Of a DNA stretch of 64,000 bases, positions 19,581-26,512 are shown in pieces. The stretch covers positions 186,001 through 250,000 of the forward strand of contig NZ_AUDC01000012.1 in NCBI RefSeq assembly GCF_000425265.1, read 5' to 3'. Numbering within the stretch: the first letter of the stretch is position 1; every line of letters starts with the position of its first letter. The position numbers were made by a program, and so were the translations under genes. The notes below the pieces were generated by a model, which had not been told where the DNA came from, searched no databases, and saw only the letters and a program-made list of their open reading frames with translations. Origin of the DNA: Maridesulfovibrio zosterae DSM 11974. Lineage in GTDB: Bacteria; Desulfobacterota; Desulfovibrionia; Desulfovibrionales; Desulfovibrionaceae.

Positions 19581-20231
19581 ATGGAAAGACCAGAAAGATA
19601 CGGAAGCAATAAATATAAATCGTGCATGAAATGTCTGTGGACAGGACCGATAGACGCATTTGAAGAAATTTCAGCCTTAATCTCAAGTTACAACCTTATG
19701 CGCTGTCCCAGCTGTGGAGAACTTTTGGATATTGAGAATATGGTATTTGAAAGTAACCGCACTAAACTGCCACAAGGTTTCACTATAATATCCGGGGGCC
19801 AGACCGGTGTTGACCGCGGCGCGCTTGATGCCGCAATAGCTTCGGGTATTCCCCATCGGGGTTGGTGCCCGAAAGGCAGAAAAGCTGAAGACGGTCCTAT
19901 CCCTGACAAATATAACCTATATGAGCTGAATGACTTTCAATATTGGAAACGTACTGAAAAAAATGTACTTGATTCTGATGGAACACTCATTTTTCCAGGG
20001 GACTGTGAATCTAAAGGCACTGCCCTGACTATCCGTCTGGCAAAAAAACATGAAAAACCTGTAGCCGTAGTATCTCTTGACTCTGATCATGCTGGCAGGA
20101 CTGTTTCAGCATGGATAAAGGCAGAAAAAATAACAGTCATGAATGTTGCTGGACCTAGAGAAAGCGGCTGTCCAGGGATATCAGTTAGAACACGTAATTT
20201 TTTACTCAATCTGCTTAACGATCAAAAATAG
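19581..20231 (+). CDS. Putative molybdenum carrier protein with N-terminal zinc ribbon
   Basis: A 216-residue protein. The main part (about 65-216) matches the putative molybdenum carrier family, a Rossmann-type fold related to the lysine-decarboxylase-like/LOG proteins. Motifs are ISGGQTGVDRGALDAAI, HRGWCPKGRKAEDGPI and SDGTLIF. The first 60 residues add two CxxC pairs (C15/C18 and C42/C45) typical of a zinc ribbon, which is not part of the core family. It starts 13 bp after the hybrid kinase and is probably co-transcribed. The family name comes from a structural proposal; the true ligand here is not known. Confidence 0.8.
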   Translation: MERPERYGSNKYKSCMKCLWTGPIDAFEEISALISSYNLMRCPSCGELLDIENMVFESNRTKLPQGFTIISGGQTGVDRGALDAAIASGIPHRGWCPKGRKAEDGPIPDKYNLYELNDFQYWKRTEKNVLDSDGTLIFPGDCESKGTALTIRLAKKHEKPVAVVSLDSDHAGRTVSAWIKAEKITVMNVAGPRESGCPGISVRTRNFLLNLLNDQK

Positions 20232-20246
20232 TAAACAAAATGTGCA

Positions 20247-20549
20247 TTACTTTGCTACAGTGAACTCGACACAATCAAGCATTACCTCAAGCCCTTTACA
20301 GATCTTCAGTAGGGCTTCTTTATCTTCATTCAGAGCCTCTTTTTTTATCTGCAGCATTTTATAGGCATAAAGCTCGAAACCAAATGTAAGTGCAGCCCCT
20401 CTGGACGAATGAGCTTTTTCAATTACCAGTTCAAAATCACTTTTTAAGATAGAGCCAAGCATGTCTTCCAGTTCATTATTTAGCGAATCCATTAATACAG
20501 GAGCTAAATCCAACAGATCAGGATCAATCTCAATTTTATATTTCGTCAT
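20247..20549 (-). CDS. Small Hpt-like phosphotransfer protein
   Basis: A 100-residue all-helical protein. The segment AHSSRGAALTFGF matches the Hpt signature (H-x-x-K/R-G-x-x-x-x-x-G), with a candidate phospho-accepting His at about 52. Length fits a one-domain Hpt. It is convergent with the molybdenum-carrier gene and lies about 680 bp from the hybrid kinase, so it may complete that kinase's phosphorelay. The ATG at 20549 is preceded by GGAAG; a TTG five codons upstream has poorly spaced signals. Confidence 0.65.
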   Translation of the reverse strand: MTKYKIEIDPDLLDLAPVLMDSLNNELEDMLGSILKSDFELVIEKAHSSRGAALTFGFELYAYKMLQIKKEALNEDKEALLKICKGLEVMLDCVEFTVAK

Positions 20550-20706
20550 TTCTTCCGAAGCCAATTCCTACCCCCAAATATTATAGATTGACTACATATC
20601 TTCATGTGACAATTATATATATTATTTCAAACCAAGAATATATTATTTATTCATATTCTACTTAACATTTTGCTGAATTACGCACAATTTTACATTCAAA
20701 AAAATA

Positions 20707-20754
20707 TTGACTTAATTTTGCACGTCATTAATACATGAACAGTTGATCATATAT
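20707..20754 (+). promoter_or_regulatory. arsR promoter with ArsR/SmtB-type operator
   Basis: A 12-2-12-like operator lies at 20731-20754: ATACATGAACA, GT, TGATCATATAT, with 9 of 11 arm positions matching. It has the TGAACA/TGATCA core of ArsR/SmtB sites. TTGACT (20707-20712) and TAATAC (20729-20734, 16-bp spacer) form a plausible promoter that the operator overlaps, so bound repressor would block RNA polymerase. Confidence 0.7.
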
Positions 20755-20773
20755 TAATACTTAAGAGGTCAGT

Positions 20774-21157
20774 ATGCATAAAAACGATGACTGCTGTGAT
20801 TTTCATAACCCGGATGTGAATGTAGTCGGACTTGTAAGAAAAGAATGTTGTTCGCGAGAGATAATGGAAGATTTAGCTTCTACGTTCAAAATTCTAGGTG
20901 AGCCTGTACGGATAACAATACTGCATGCACTCTCAATCAAGGAATTATGCGTCTGCGATCTAGCAGAACTGCTTGGCATGAGCCATTCAGCTGTTTCACA
21001 TCAGCTAAGAATTCTAAGAACAGCACGAATGGTCCGTTTTGAAAAAGAAGGCCGTAAGGCTGTTTACAGCTTAAACGATAAACATGTTGAAACAATAATA
21101 AAAACAGCTCTGGACCATATGCATGGAAATGGCTGTCCAAAGGATAAGGATCGATAG
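20774..21157 (+). CDS. ArsR/SmtB family metal-responsive repressor
   Basis: A 127-residue winged-helix repressor. The helix 3 metal motif ELCVCDLAELL (C59, C61) and the recognition helix SHSAVSHQLRILR are clear. Additional cysteines at 7/8 and 25/26 could supply the thiolates used by CadC-type sensors of soft metals. It should release its operator when a metal such as Cd, Pb, Zn, Cu or As(III) binds. The gene is followed after 1 bp by an efflux permease gene, which is the expected target. Which metal is sensed cannot be decided from sequence. Confidence 0.92.
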   Translation: MHKNDDCCDFHNPDVNVVGLVRKECCSREIMEDLASTFKILGEPVRITILHALSIKELCVCDLAELLGMSHSAVSHQLRILRTARMVRFEKEGRKAVYSLNDKHVETIIKTALDHMHGNGCPKDKDR

Positions 21158-21158
21158 T

Positions 21159-22328
21159 ATGCTGAATATATTAATAAGTATTGCGCAAGAATCATGGGAA
21201 GTGCTGCTACAGTCTGCACCTTTTATGCTTTTCGGTTTTTTTGTAGCAGGACTCTTAAAAGCTTTTGTTGGGCCTGAGTTTATCAGCAAAAATCTAGGTT
21301 CAGGAAAAACTTCAGACGTGTTTAAAGCTTCACTTCTGGGTGTCCCGATTCCACTTTGCAGTTGCGGAGTAATACCTGCTGCTGCCCAGCTCAAGCAACA
21401 AGGAGCAAGCAAAGGAGCAACAACTTCATTTCTCATATCAACTCCGGAGACAGGTGTTGATTCAATTGCCGTAACCTATGCTCTTCTTGATCCGGTAATG
21501 ACATTCTTCAGACCTTTTGCTGCTTTCATTACTGCAGTTATAGCCGGTGTATTAGTTGATCGATATGAAAAAACAAATGGAACAAAAACCCCCTCTATTC
21601 CAGAACCGATACTAATATCACATGACCATGGGCATGAGTGTGGATGCAACGACTCAAACCTTTCCTGCCAATGTTCGGATGATACTGAGCAGAGTTGTTC
21701 AGAATCATCCTGCGGATGTGGATGCGGAGAAGAAAGCTCAAGCTTACCTGAAACATTTACCGGAAAACTTACTGCAGGAATGCAATATTCCTTTGGCAAT
21801 TTATTGCAGGATATTGGGATATGGTTTTTGGGAGGAGTAATTTTAGCAGGAATTTTTGGTGCACTAATTCCAGACGGTTTCATAGAAAAGAATCTTGGAG
21901 ATGGATTTCTTCCTCTGCTGATTATGCTTGCAGCAGCCGTCCCGCTTTACGTATGCGCAACAGCATCAACACCGATTGCAGCTGCTCTGGCACTCAAAGG
22001 CCTTTCCCCGGGAGCAGCTCTTGTCTTTTTGCTTGCCGGGCCTGCCACCAACGCAGCCTCATTTACAGTTGTTGCCAAGCTGCTCGGGAAGAGATCAGCA
22101 TTTATATACCTAGGTACAATCATAATTTGTTCGTTGGTACTCGGTGTATTTGTAAACTGGCTCTATTATTCACTTGGAATGTCAATTACTGACTGGGTTC
22201 AAAGCGGTGCAGAAGATGTACATGGTCTATTTTACACTGTCAGCGCACTTATACTGCTTGCCTTTATTGCTATTCCCAAGGTATCTGCTTTAATAAGAGG
22301 TAAAAGTTTAACTGGTCATTCACATTAG
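21159..22328 (+). CDS. SO_0444-type metal efflux permease (DUF318 family)
   Basis: A 389-residue permease with about eight transmembrane helices in two similar halves. Each half contains a conserved motif block: PIPLCSCGVIPAAAQL and STPETGVDSIA in the first, PLYVCATASTPIAAAL and AGPATNAASF in the second. The cytoplasmic loop between the halves (about 141-195) holds eight cysteines and three histidines in clusters such as HDHGHECGC and SCGCGCGE, suited to binding soft metal ions. Related proteins are annotated as Cu/Zn efflux transporters. AAGGA lies 8 nt before the ATG, and the gene starts 1 bp after arsR, so the two are co-transcribed. Confidence 0.85.
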   Translation: MLNILISIAQESWEVLLQSAPFMLFGFFVAGLLKAFVGPEFISKNLGSGKTSDVFKASLLGVPIPLCSCGVIPAAAQLKQQGASKGATTSFLISTPETGVDSIAVTYALLDPVMTFFRPFAAFITAVIAGVLVDRYEKTNGTKTPSIPEPILISHDHGHECGCNDSNLSCQCSDDTEQSCSESSCGCGCGEESSSLPETFTGKLTAGMQYSFGNLLQDIGIWFLGGVILAGIFGALIPDGFIEKNLGDGFLPLLIMLAAAVPLYVCATASTPIAAALALKGLSPGAALVFLLAGPATNAASFTVVAKLLGKRSAFIYLGTIIICSLVLGVFVNWLYYSLGMSITDWVQSGAEDVHGLFYTVSALILLAFIAIPKVSALIRGKSLTGHSH

Positions 22329-22337
22329 TTAGCAATC

Positions 22338-22350
22338 CCGCCCGAGGCGG
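22338..22350 (+). repeat. Short GC hairpin between permease and small ORF
   Basis: CCGCC-CGA-GGCGG forms a perfect 5-bp GC hairpin with a 3-base loop in the 43-bp gap, and it lacks a T-run. It is more likely an mRNA stability or processing element than a terminator. Confidence 0.4.
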
Positions 22351-22371
22351 TTCCATCCAAAGGAGTGAGTC

Positions 22372-22521
22372 ATGACAGGTGAAGGAGTCGAAGCTATTAT
22401 AGTTATGCTGGTCATTGTGTTTGCAATTTTCCGCATGGTTAAAAATTCTGGTAGCGGGCTTGGAGAATACACCAGACAACATCATGACTCAGATAAGGAT
22501 AAAACCGAAGATAAAAATTAA
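22372..22521 (+). CDS. Small single-pass membrane protein (49 aa)
   Basis: A short gene of 49 codons with a strong Shine-Dalgarno (AAGGAG, 7 nt before ATG). The product has a hydrophobic helix at about 8-22 (AIIVMLVIVFAIF) and a hydrophilic, charged tail containing HH and several Asp/Lys residues. It lies 43 bp after the efflux permease gene and directly before a strong terminator, so it is the third gene of the arsR unit. I do not recognise a family. It may be a small partner of the permease; this is inferred from position. Confidence 0.75.
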   Translation: MTGEGVEAIIVMLVIVFAIFRMVKNSGSGLGEYTRQHHDSDKDKTEDKN

Positions 22522-22525
22522 CAAT

Positions 22526-22563
22526 AAATCCTCCGTAATTATATTTATGGAGGATTTTTTTTA
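22526..22563 (+). terminator. Terminator of the arsR-permease-small ORF operon
   Basis: ATCCTCC (22528-22534) pairs with GGAGGAT (22549-22555), followed by a run of eight T. It begins 5 bp after the small ORF stop. Confidence 0.88.
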
Positions 22564-22647
22564 TAATCCAACATCACTTGTTGCTCACAAAGTTAGATGG
22601 TATCGCAAAATAACATAACAACCCATCAACAATTCAGGTTTACCATC

Positions 22648-23181
22648 ATGAGTAGCACTTCCAGCATCGAAAAACAGCTTGATGAAATTCGAGGAGAGGA
22701 TAATTTCATAGGATTCAGCGCGTTCGATCTTTTTCTCGATGACGATGAATCCAATCGCAAAGATGGTGTCCTGAAAATTTCACGCCACAATCTCAATCCG
22801 CAAACCGGATTCTTAAAATTCACTTTTATTGTTGACGTATACGGCGATAAACTTATTCGAAAACAGGTCTACGACTTGTTCGCACGTTTTCAAGACAGCG
22901 AACTTGATGCTGAAACAGATCCTGATTTTATGTACATACGCCCTGCGACACCTGCTTCACAAAAAGATAAGGCATGGTTTATTGCTGAGGTATTCTTTCA
23001 TTTCGATACGGCCAAAGGCGCATCAAAAGAAAATGTAATAAAATTCTTTCTTCCATTTCTTACACTGAGAATACCGTTGGAATTCAGCGACCTGCAATGG
23101 TGGGAAACTGACGAGACTCAAAATCACACCAAAAAAACTGCAATCGAAGCCATCACTGATTTTATTAAAAGTAAATTTTAA
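22648..23181 (+). CDS. Conserved-looking hypothetical protein
   Basis: A 177-residue soluble protein without signal peptide or membrane helix. It is acidic near the N-terminus (FSAFDLFLDDDESN), has aromatic-rich central strands (GFLKFTFIVDVYGD, AWFIAEVFFHFD) and ends in FIKSKF. Base composition and codon use match the neighbours and the frame is clean, so it is a real gene. I do not recognise the family. An in-frame ATG at 22597 exists, but neither start has a strong Shine-Dalgarno; 22648 gives the more natural N-terminus. It is monocistronic, between two terminators. Confidence 0.7.
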   Translation: MSSTSSIEKQLDEIRGEDNFIGFSAFDLFLDDDESNRKDGVLKISRHNLNPQTGFLKFTFIVDVYGDKLIRKQVYDLFARFQDSELDAETDPDFMYIRPATPASQKDKAWFIAEVFFHFDTAKGASKENVIKFFLPFLTLRIPLEFSDLQWWETDETQNHTKKTAIEAITDFIKSKF

Positions 23182-23230
23182 ACATAACACTTACTTGTAA
23201 GAAAGCTTAGTCATATTCGTAGATTTTTAA

Positions 23231-23288
23231 CTAAAAGAAATGGGTAGATACTGAAAATTTTATTTCAATATCTACCCATTTCTTTTAG
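23231..23288. terminator. Bidirectional terminator, 20-bp perfect stem
   Basis: A 20-base arm at 23231-23250 is repeated as its exact reverse complement at 23269-23288, around an 18-base loop. It lies between two convergent genes and has short A/T tracts on both sides, so it can stop transcription from both directions. Confidence 0.8.
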
Positions 23289-23324
23289 CTCTAAGACTAA
23301 AAAATAAGTTTCTATAATCTCAGA

Positions 23325-24344
23325 TTAAGAGACTAATAAATAATGTTTACCCAATACATAACCACGCGAGTTGAGGAATTCTGCAACCTCCTCTCTGGCT
23401 CCCCTGCTGGCTACATATGAAAGTAAAAAAGTATCTCCTGCCGGAGGTATAGCATTACGATGCAGAACTTTGCAGCCGTTGATAACATGCCCGACCTTAC
23501 GTGGATCAACGTCTACATAAAAAGAAACTTTAACGCCATGCCTTTCAAGTATATGAAATCGTTTACGTGATGTTCGGCCTGAACCTATTACCCCTACACG
23601 CGGATGTGTGGAACTGTTTTGTTCTAACCAGCGATGAAGATACTCACTTTTGATACTATAAAATGATTCTACAGAATATTTCGGATGATTACGGGAAAGC
23701 CGATCAGGAGGGTCATTCCAGATAAATAATTCTTCATCTACCTTCTGCATCTGAACTCCGGCTTCAAGCCAGCGCAAAACCAGCTCATAATCTTCCGGAA
23801 AATCACCATCCCTGAATTGCCCATACTCTTTAATAAGATTGCTTCGCATCATGATGGATGGATTTGCAAACGGAAACTCAACAAAACGGTTCAAAGAAAT
23901 TTCATCTATCTCGATAAGAGAATTTATCCAGTCTACATAATGGGCATATCCAGCACATGCTTCACGGTCTCCGCCAAACCCTACACGACATGCAGTAAGG
24001 CCCACATGCGGATTTTCATCCAGCAGGCGGGCCTGTTTCTCAATTCTTGCAGGTAAAGCAAAGTCATCAGCGTCCATACGGGCAATGTATTGACCTGAAG
24101 CTGCACTAATTGCTGCATTGGCAGCCCCAACAACACCTTGATGGTCTAAAAATACAGGGCTCAAACGAAAATCTTTTGCTGCGTATTCTTTTAAGACATC
24201 AGCAGTTCCGTCAACAGAACCATCGTCTACAGCAATCAGCTCAAGATCAGTATAAGACTGGTCTAAAATACTTTCAATGGCCATCCCTACACTGCTCTCA
24301 CAATTGTAGCAGGGCATGGTCACTGAAACTTTTGGATTAATCAC
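23325..24344 (-). CDS. Family 2 glycosyltransferase with C-terminal Rossmann-like domain
   Basis: A 339-residue protein. Residues 1-220 form a GT-A glycosyltransferase family 2 domain: VSVTMPCYNCE, IAVDDGSVDGT, the ARMDADDFA metal-binding motif and FPEDYELVLRWL. The last 95 residues begin with VGVIGSGRTSRKR and look like a small nucleotide-binding Rossmann unit, an uncommon appendage to GT2 enzymes. The start overlaps the ttuA-like stop by 4 nt, so it is the last gene of the sulfur carrier-thiolase unit. Donor and acceptor are unknown. Confidence 0.85.
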   Translation of the reverse strand: MINPKVSVTMPCYNCESSVGMAIESILDQSYTDLELIAVDDGSVDGTADVLKEYAAKDFRLSPVFLDHQGVVGAANAAISAASGQYIARMDADDFALPARIEKQARLLDENPHVGLTACRVGFGGDREACAGYAHYVDWINSLIEIDEISLNRFVEFPFANPSIMMRSNLIKEYGQFRDGDFPEDYELVLRWLEAGVQMQKVDEELFIWNDPPDRLSRNHPKYSVESFYSIKSEYLHRWLEQNSSTHPRVGVIGSGRTSRKRFHILERHGVKVSFYVDVDPRKVGHVINGCKVLHRNAIPPAGDTFLLSYVASRGAREEVAEFLNSRGYVLGKHYLLVS

Positions 24345-25264
24345 TCTCCGTTTTCCTCAATGGATTCACGAAGCTGCTTTTTAAGCCTGCATATATTGCA
24401 TACTCCGGCTGAAGTAGGACATCCGCACTCAGTACAAGGGACAACTTCATAACTTTTCTTTTCCTGATGTATTGCTGCAAAAGCAGGCTGACCACGATCA
24501 AGAAAACCTTTATAAAAGGACCTCTTAGACCCCGGGCTACGCAACTCAAGATCACGCCAGAGCAACTTATGTCCTGTGAAGCTCGCTCCGCCGCTGTATG
24601 GACATGGCAGGTGGTGATATGGAATACCCATTAAAAATGAAAAGTTGGCAGATTCAAATTCAGAAACCCTGAAAAGAGGCTTAACCTTTTTAGCAAAACC
24701 ATTCTCAGCAGGCAGAACTGGCCCTTGATCAGAAAGATAACCCTGATCCCAGCGTAAGGTATTAGCGAAAAGTCTGGCAACTTCATCGTCAAGGTTATGG
24801 CCTGTGGCAAGAGCGGTAAACCCTTCATCAAGCGCAATCTTATTAAAATAATGCCTCTTAAACTTCCCACATATAGAGCAAATAGGTCGACGGATGTGTT
24901 TCTTGATAAGTGGCATGGGAACGCCTTCTTTCTCAAGTTCAACCACCCGCAACGGATAACCTTTATCTTTACAAAAATCCTCTACAACAGACCGGGCTTT
25001 CTTTGACGAATCAAAAATCCCAAGATCAATATGCAATCCGGTTACATCGTAGCCTAACTCCGAAAGGGCATACATAAGCCCGAGAGAATCTTTGCCACCC
25101 GAAAGAGCCACAAGGACTTTGTCGTCTGGTTCAAGAAGCTTGCGCCTCCGGATTCCCGTAGCAACCTGCTTCATAAAAAAGTTCTCAAAATGTTCTTTAC
25201 AGAACGCAGCATTATGACTGGGCAGTGATATTACTGCCTCGGCTTTACAAACCTTACACTTCAT
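24341..25264 (-). CDS. TtuA/Ncs6-type tRNA thiolation enzyme (PP-loop ATPase)
   Basis: A 307-residue adenine nucleotide alpha-hydrolase of the TtcA/TtuA group. The ATP-binding loop VALSGGKDSLG follows an N-terminal zinc finger (CKVC and CKEH). ICSICGKFKR and LPCPYSGG provide three cysteines at the places where TtuA holds a 4Fe-4S cluster. The C-terminal ECGCP and CNIC form a second zinc finger. TtuA makes 2-thiouridine in tRNA using a ubiquitin-like sulfur carrier; a ThiS-like gene lies 4 bp upstream and supports this reading over TtcA or TilS. The target base in this organism is unknown. Confidence 0.85.
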   Translation of the reverse strand: MKCKVCKAEAVISLPSHNAAFCKEHFENFFMKQVATGIRRRKLLEPDDKVLVALSGGKDSLGLMYALSELGYDVTGLHIDLGIFDSSKKARSVVEDFCKDKGYPLRVVELEKEGVPMPLIKKHIRRPICSICGKFKRHYFNKIALDEGFTALATGHNLDDEVARLFANTLRWDQGYLSDQGPVLPAENGFAKKVKPLFRVSEFESANFSFLMGIPYHHLPCPYSGGASFTGHKLLWRDLELRSPGSKRSFYKGFLDRGQPAFAAIHQEKKSYEVVPCTECGCPTSAGVCNICRLKKQLRESIEENGE

Positions 25265-25268
25265 ATAT

Positions 25269-25466
25269 TTACCCGACCGAAATTACTTTTCTTAAAATTA
25301 TTTCATCACCTTGAAAAATACGACAATCCTGAGTCAACAGTTCTCCATCTCTAATGACCAAAGCATCAGTCTGGTGGAGTCCAAGCTTATTAAGCAACTG
25401 CAAAACAGTGTTTAATTTTGTAAACTCAATTATCTTGTCTTCCGGTTCAAGCCTGACAGTTACCAT
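25269..25466 (-). CDS. ThiS/MoaD-like sulfur carrier, candidate TtuB partner
   Basis: A 65-residue beta-grasp protein. Length, the LNTVLQLLNKLGL helix, ALVIRDGELL and DEIILRKVIS match ThiS/MoaD/TtuB sulfur carriers. These are adenylated and thiocarboxylated on a C-terminal glycine and then donate sulfur. Here the C-terminus is Val-Gly rather than Gly-Gly. AAGGAG lies 9 nt before the ATG. The gene is 4 bp upstream of the TtuA-type enzyme, so tRNA thiolation is its most likely role. No ThiF/MoeB-type activating enzyme is encoded nearby. Confidence 0.8.
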   Translation of the reverse strand: MVTVRLEPEDKIIEFTKLNTVLQLLNKLGLHQTDALVIRDGELLTQDCRIFQGDEIILRKVISVG

Positions 25467-25891
25467 GGGCAGACTCCTTTTAATTATATAATTATTTATC
25501 TCTTTGAGCTGTGGATTTAACGTTTAAGACTGTTTAGGGCAAGCTTTTCAGACCTAAACGAAGGGATATTTTTATAACTTTTTTTCAGTTAAACAAAATG
25601 GAAATATTTCTAAAAAAATTACAACAAAATATTATTATTTCATGTTATGGTATGATGAGTATTAAAACTTGGTCACCAGAATTAAGCTTTGCTTAATGCC
25701 AGCAACGGATAAACTTAATAGATGGAGTACAACTCAATGTATATTTTTAATTTGATACAATCTTAACTAGTTAACCAATCTTTGTCTGCTAATCAGCAAA
25801 TACACGCAAAAAATTTTCTATAAATGTTGACCAGAAGTTGATTGTTGAATTAAAGTATAAATAGATAAACATGACTTTCAAGGAGTTTCAT
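25467..25891. other. Gene-free, AT-rich divergent intergenic region
   Basis: This stretch holds promoters for the leftward sulfur-carrier unit and the rightward receiver gene. Two inverted repeats are visible. GTTTAGG and CCTAAAC (25532-25559) are separated by 14 bases in the leader of the sulfur carrier gene. ATTAAGC-TTT-GCTTAAT lies at 25681-25697 and lacks a T-run. No known riboswitch was recognised. Confidence 0.4.
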
Positions 25892-26251
25892 ATGACTCAG
25901 AAAACTATCTTAGTTGTTGACGATGAAAAGCATATAAGGATGCTCTACCGAGAAGAACTTGAAGCCAGTGGCTATCAGGTTGCTACCTCAGACGGTACAG
26001 AAGATATACTTGCCGTTATAAAAAGAGAAACGCCAGATCTGGTCATCCTCGACATTAAACTAGGCATTGCCCGTTCCGGACTGGACTTACTACAGGAAAT
26101 CCGTCAGGAAGACACAAAAATCCCAGTAATACTGAGTACAGCTTACGATAGCTTTAAACATGACATGAAATCCATTGCAGCAGACTACTATGTAGTTAAA
26201 TCTGTGGATTTAAGTCAGTTGAAGGCCAAAGTGACTGAGGCTCTCGGTTAA
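25892..26251 (+). CDS. Single-domain response regulator
   Basis: A 119-residue stand-alone receiver with LVVDDE and an Asp acceptor in LVILDIKLGIARSG. The conserved lysine is present in YVVKSVD, but it is followed by Ser instead of the usual Pro. AAGGAG lies 7 nt before the ATG at 25892, preferred over an upstream in-frame ATG. It is monocistronic with its own terminator, and no kinase gene adjoins it, so its partner must be encoded elsewhere. Confidence 0.9.
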   Translation: MTQKTILVVDDEKHIRMLYREELEASGYQVATSDGTEDILAVIKRETPDLVILDIKLGIARSGLDLLQEIRQEDTKIPVILSTAYDSFKHDMKSIAADYYVVKSVDLSQLKAKVTEALG

Positions 26252-26296
26252 AAGAGTTTTTTAAAAAATTTGAAAACAGTTTTTTTATACTTTTTT

Positions 26297-26327
26297 AGGA
26301 GTTTGTGAAAAACAAGCTCCTTTTTTC
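26297..26327 (+). terminator. Terminator after the receiver gene
   Basis: GGAGTTTGT pairs with ACAAGCTCC (one G-T pair) around a short A-rich loop, followed by TTTTTT at 26321-26326. It separates the receiver gene from tRNA-Trp. Confidence 0.8.
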
Positions 26328-26366
26328 TTGCCAAGCGCAAAACCTCGTGATAGCAACCACTTGGAT

Positions 26367-26396
26367 TTGACGACAGAGATGTCCCAAACCTATAAA
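26367..26396 (+). promoter_or_regulatory. Promoter of tRNA-Trp
   Basis: TTGACG (26367-26372) and TATAAA (26391-26396) with an 18-bp spacer. The -10 box ends only 3 bp before the mature tRNA 5' end, so the leader would be absent or very short. The true -10 could therefore lie a few bases further upstream. Confidence 0.55.
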
Positions 26397-26399
26397 TGC

Positions 26400-26476
26400 A
26401 GGCCAGTAGTTCCAACGGCTAGAACGTCGGTCTCCAAAACCGAATGCTGGGGGTTCGAATCCCTCCTGGCCTGCCA
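26400..26476 (+). tRNA. tRNA-Trp (anticodon CCA), CCA end encoded
   Basis: A full cloverleaf can be drawn. The acceptor stem AGGCCAG (26400-26406) pairs with CTGGCCT (26466-26472), with discriminator G and encoded CCA. The D-stem is GTTC/GAAC. The anticodon stem TCGGT/ACCGA encloses CTCCAAA with anticodon CCA. The T-stem GGGGG/CCCTC encloses TTCGAAT. Anticodon CCA reads UGG, and discriminator G fits tRNA-Trp. No terminator follows, and the site-2 protease gene and trpS lie directly downstream. Confidence 0.96.
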
Positions 26477-26512
26477 TTTATCACTTCTAAAAAGCGAACA
26501 AGTGAATACCCC

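Noticed and set aside
25681-25697. ATTAAGC-TTT-GCTTAAT hairpin as a terminator
   Set aside because: No T-run on either strand.
26444-26512. Upstream start of the M50 protease inside the tRNA-Trp gene
   Set aside because: The extension is a translation of tRNA bases; the ATG at 26513 gives the normal protease N-terminus.
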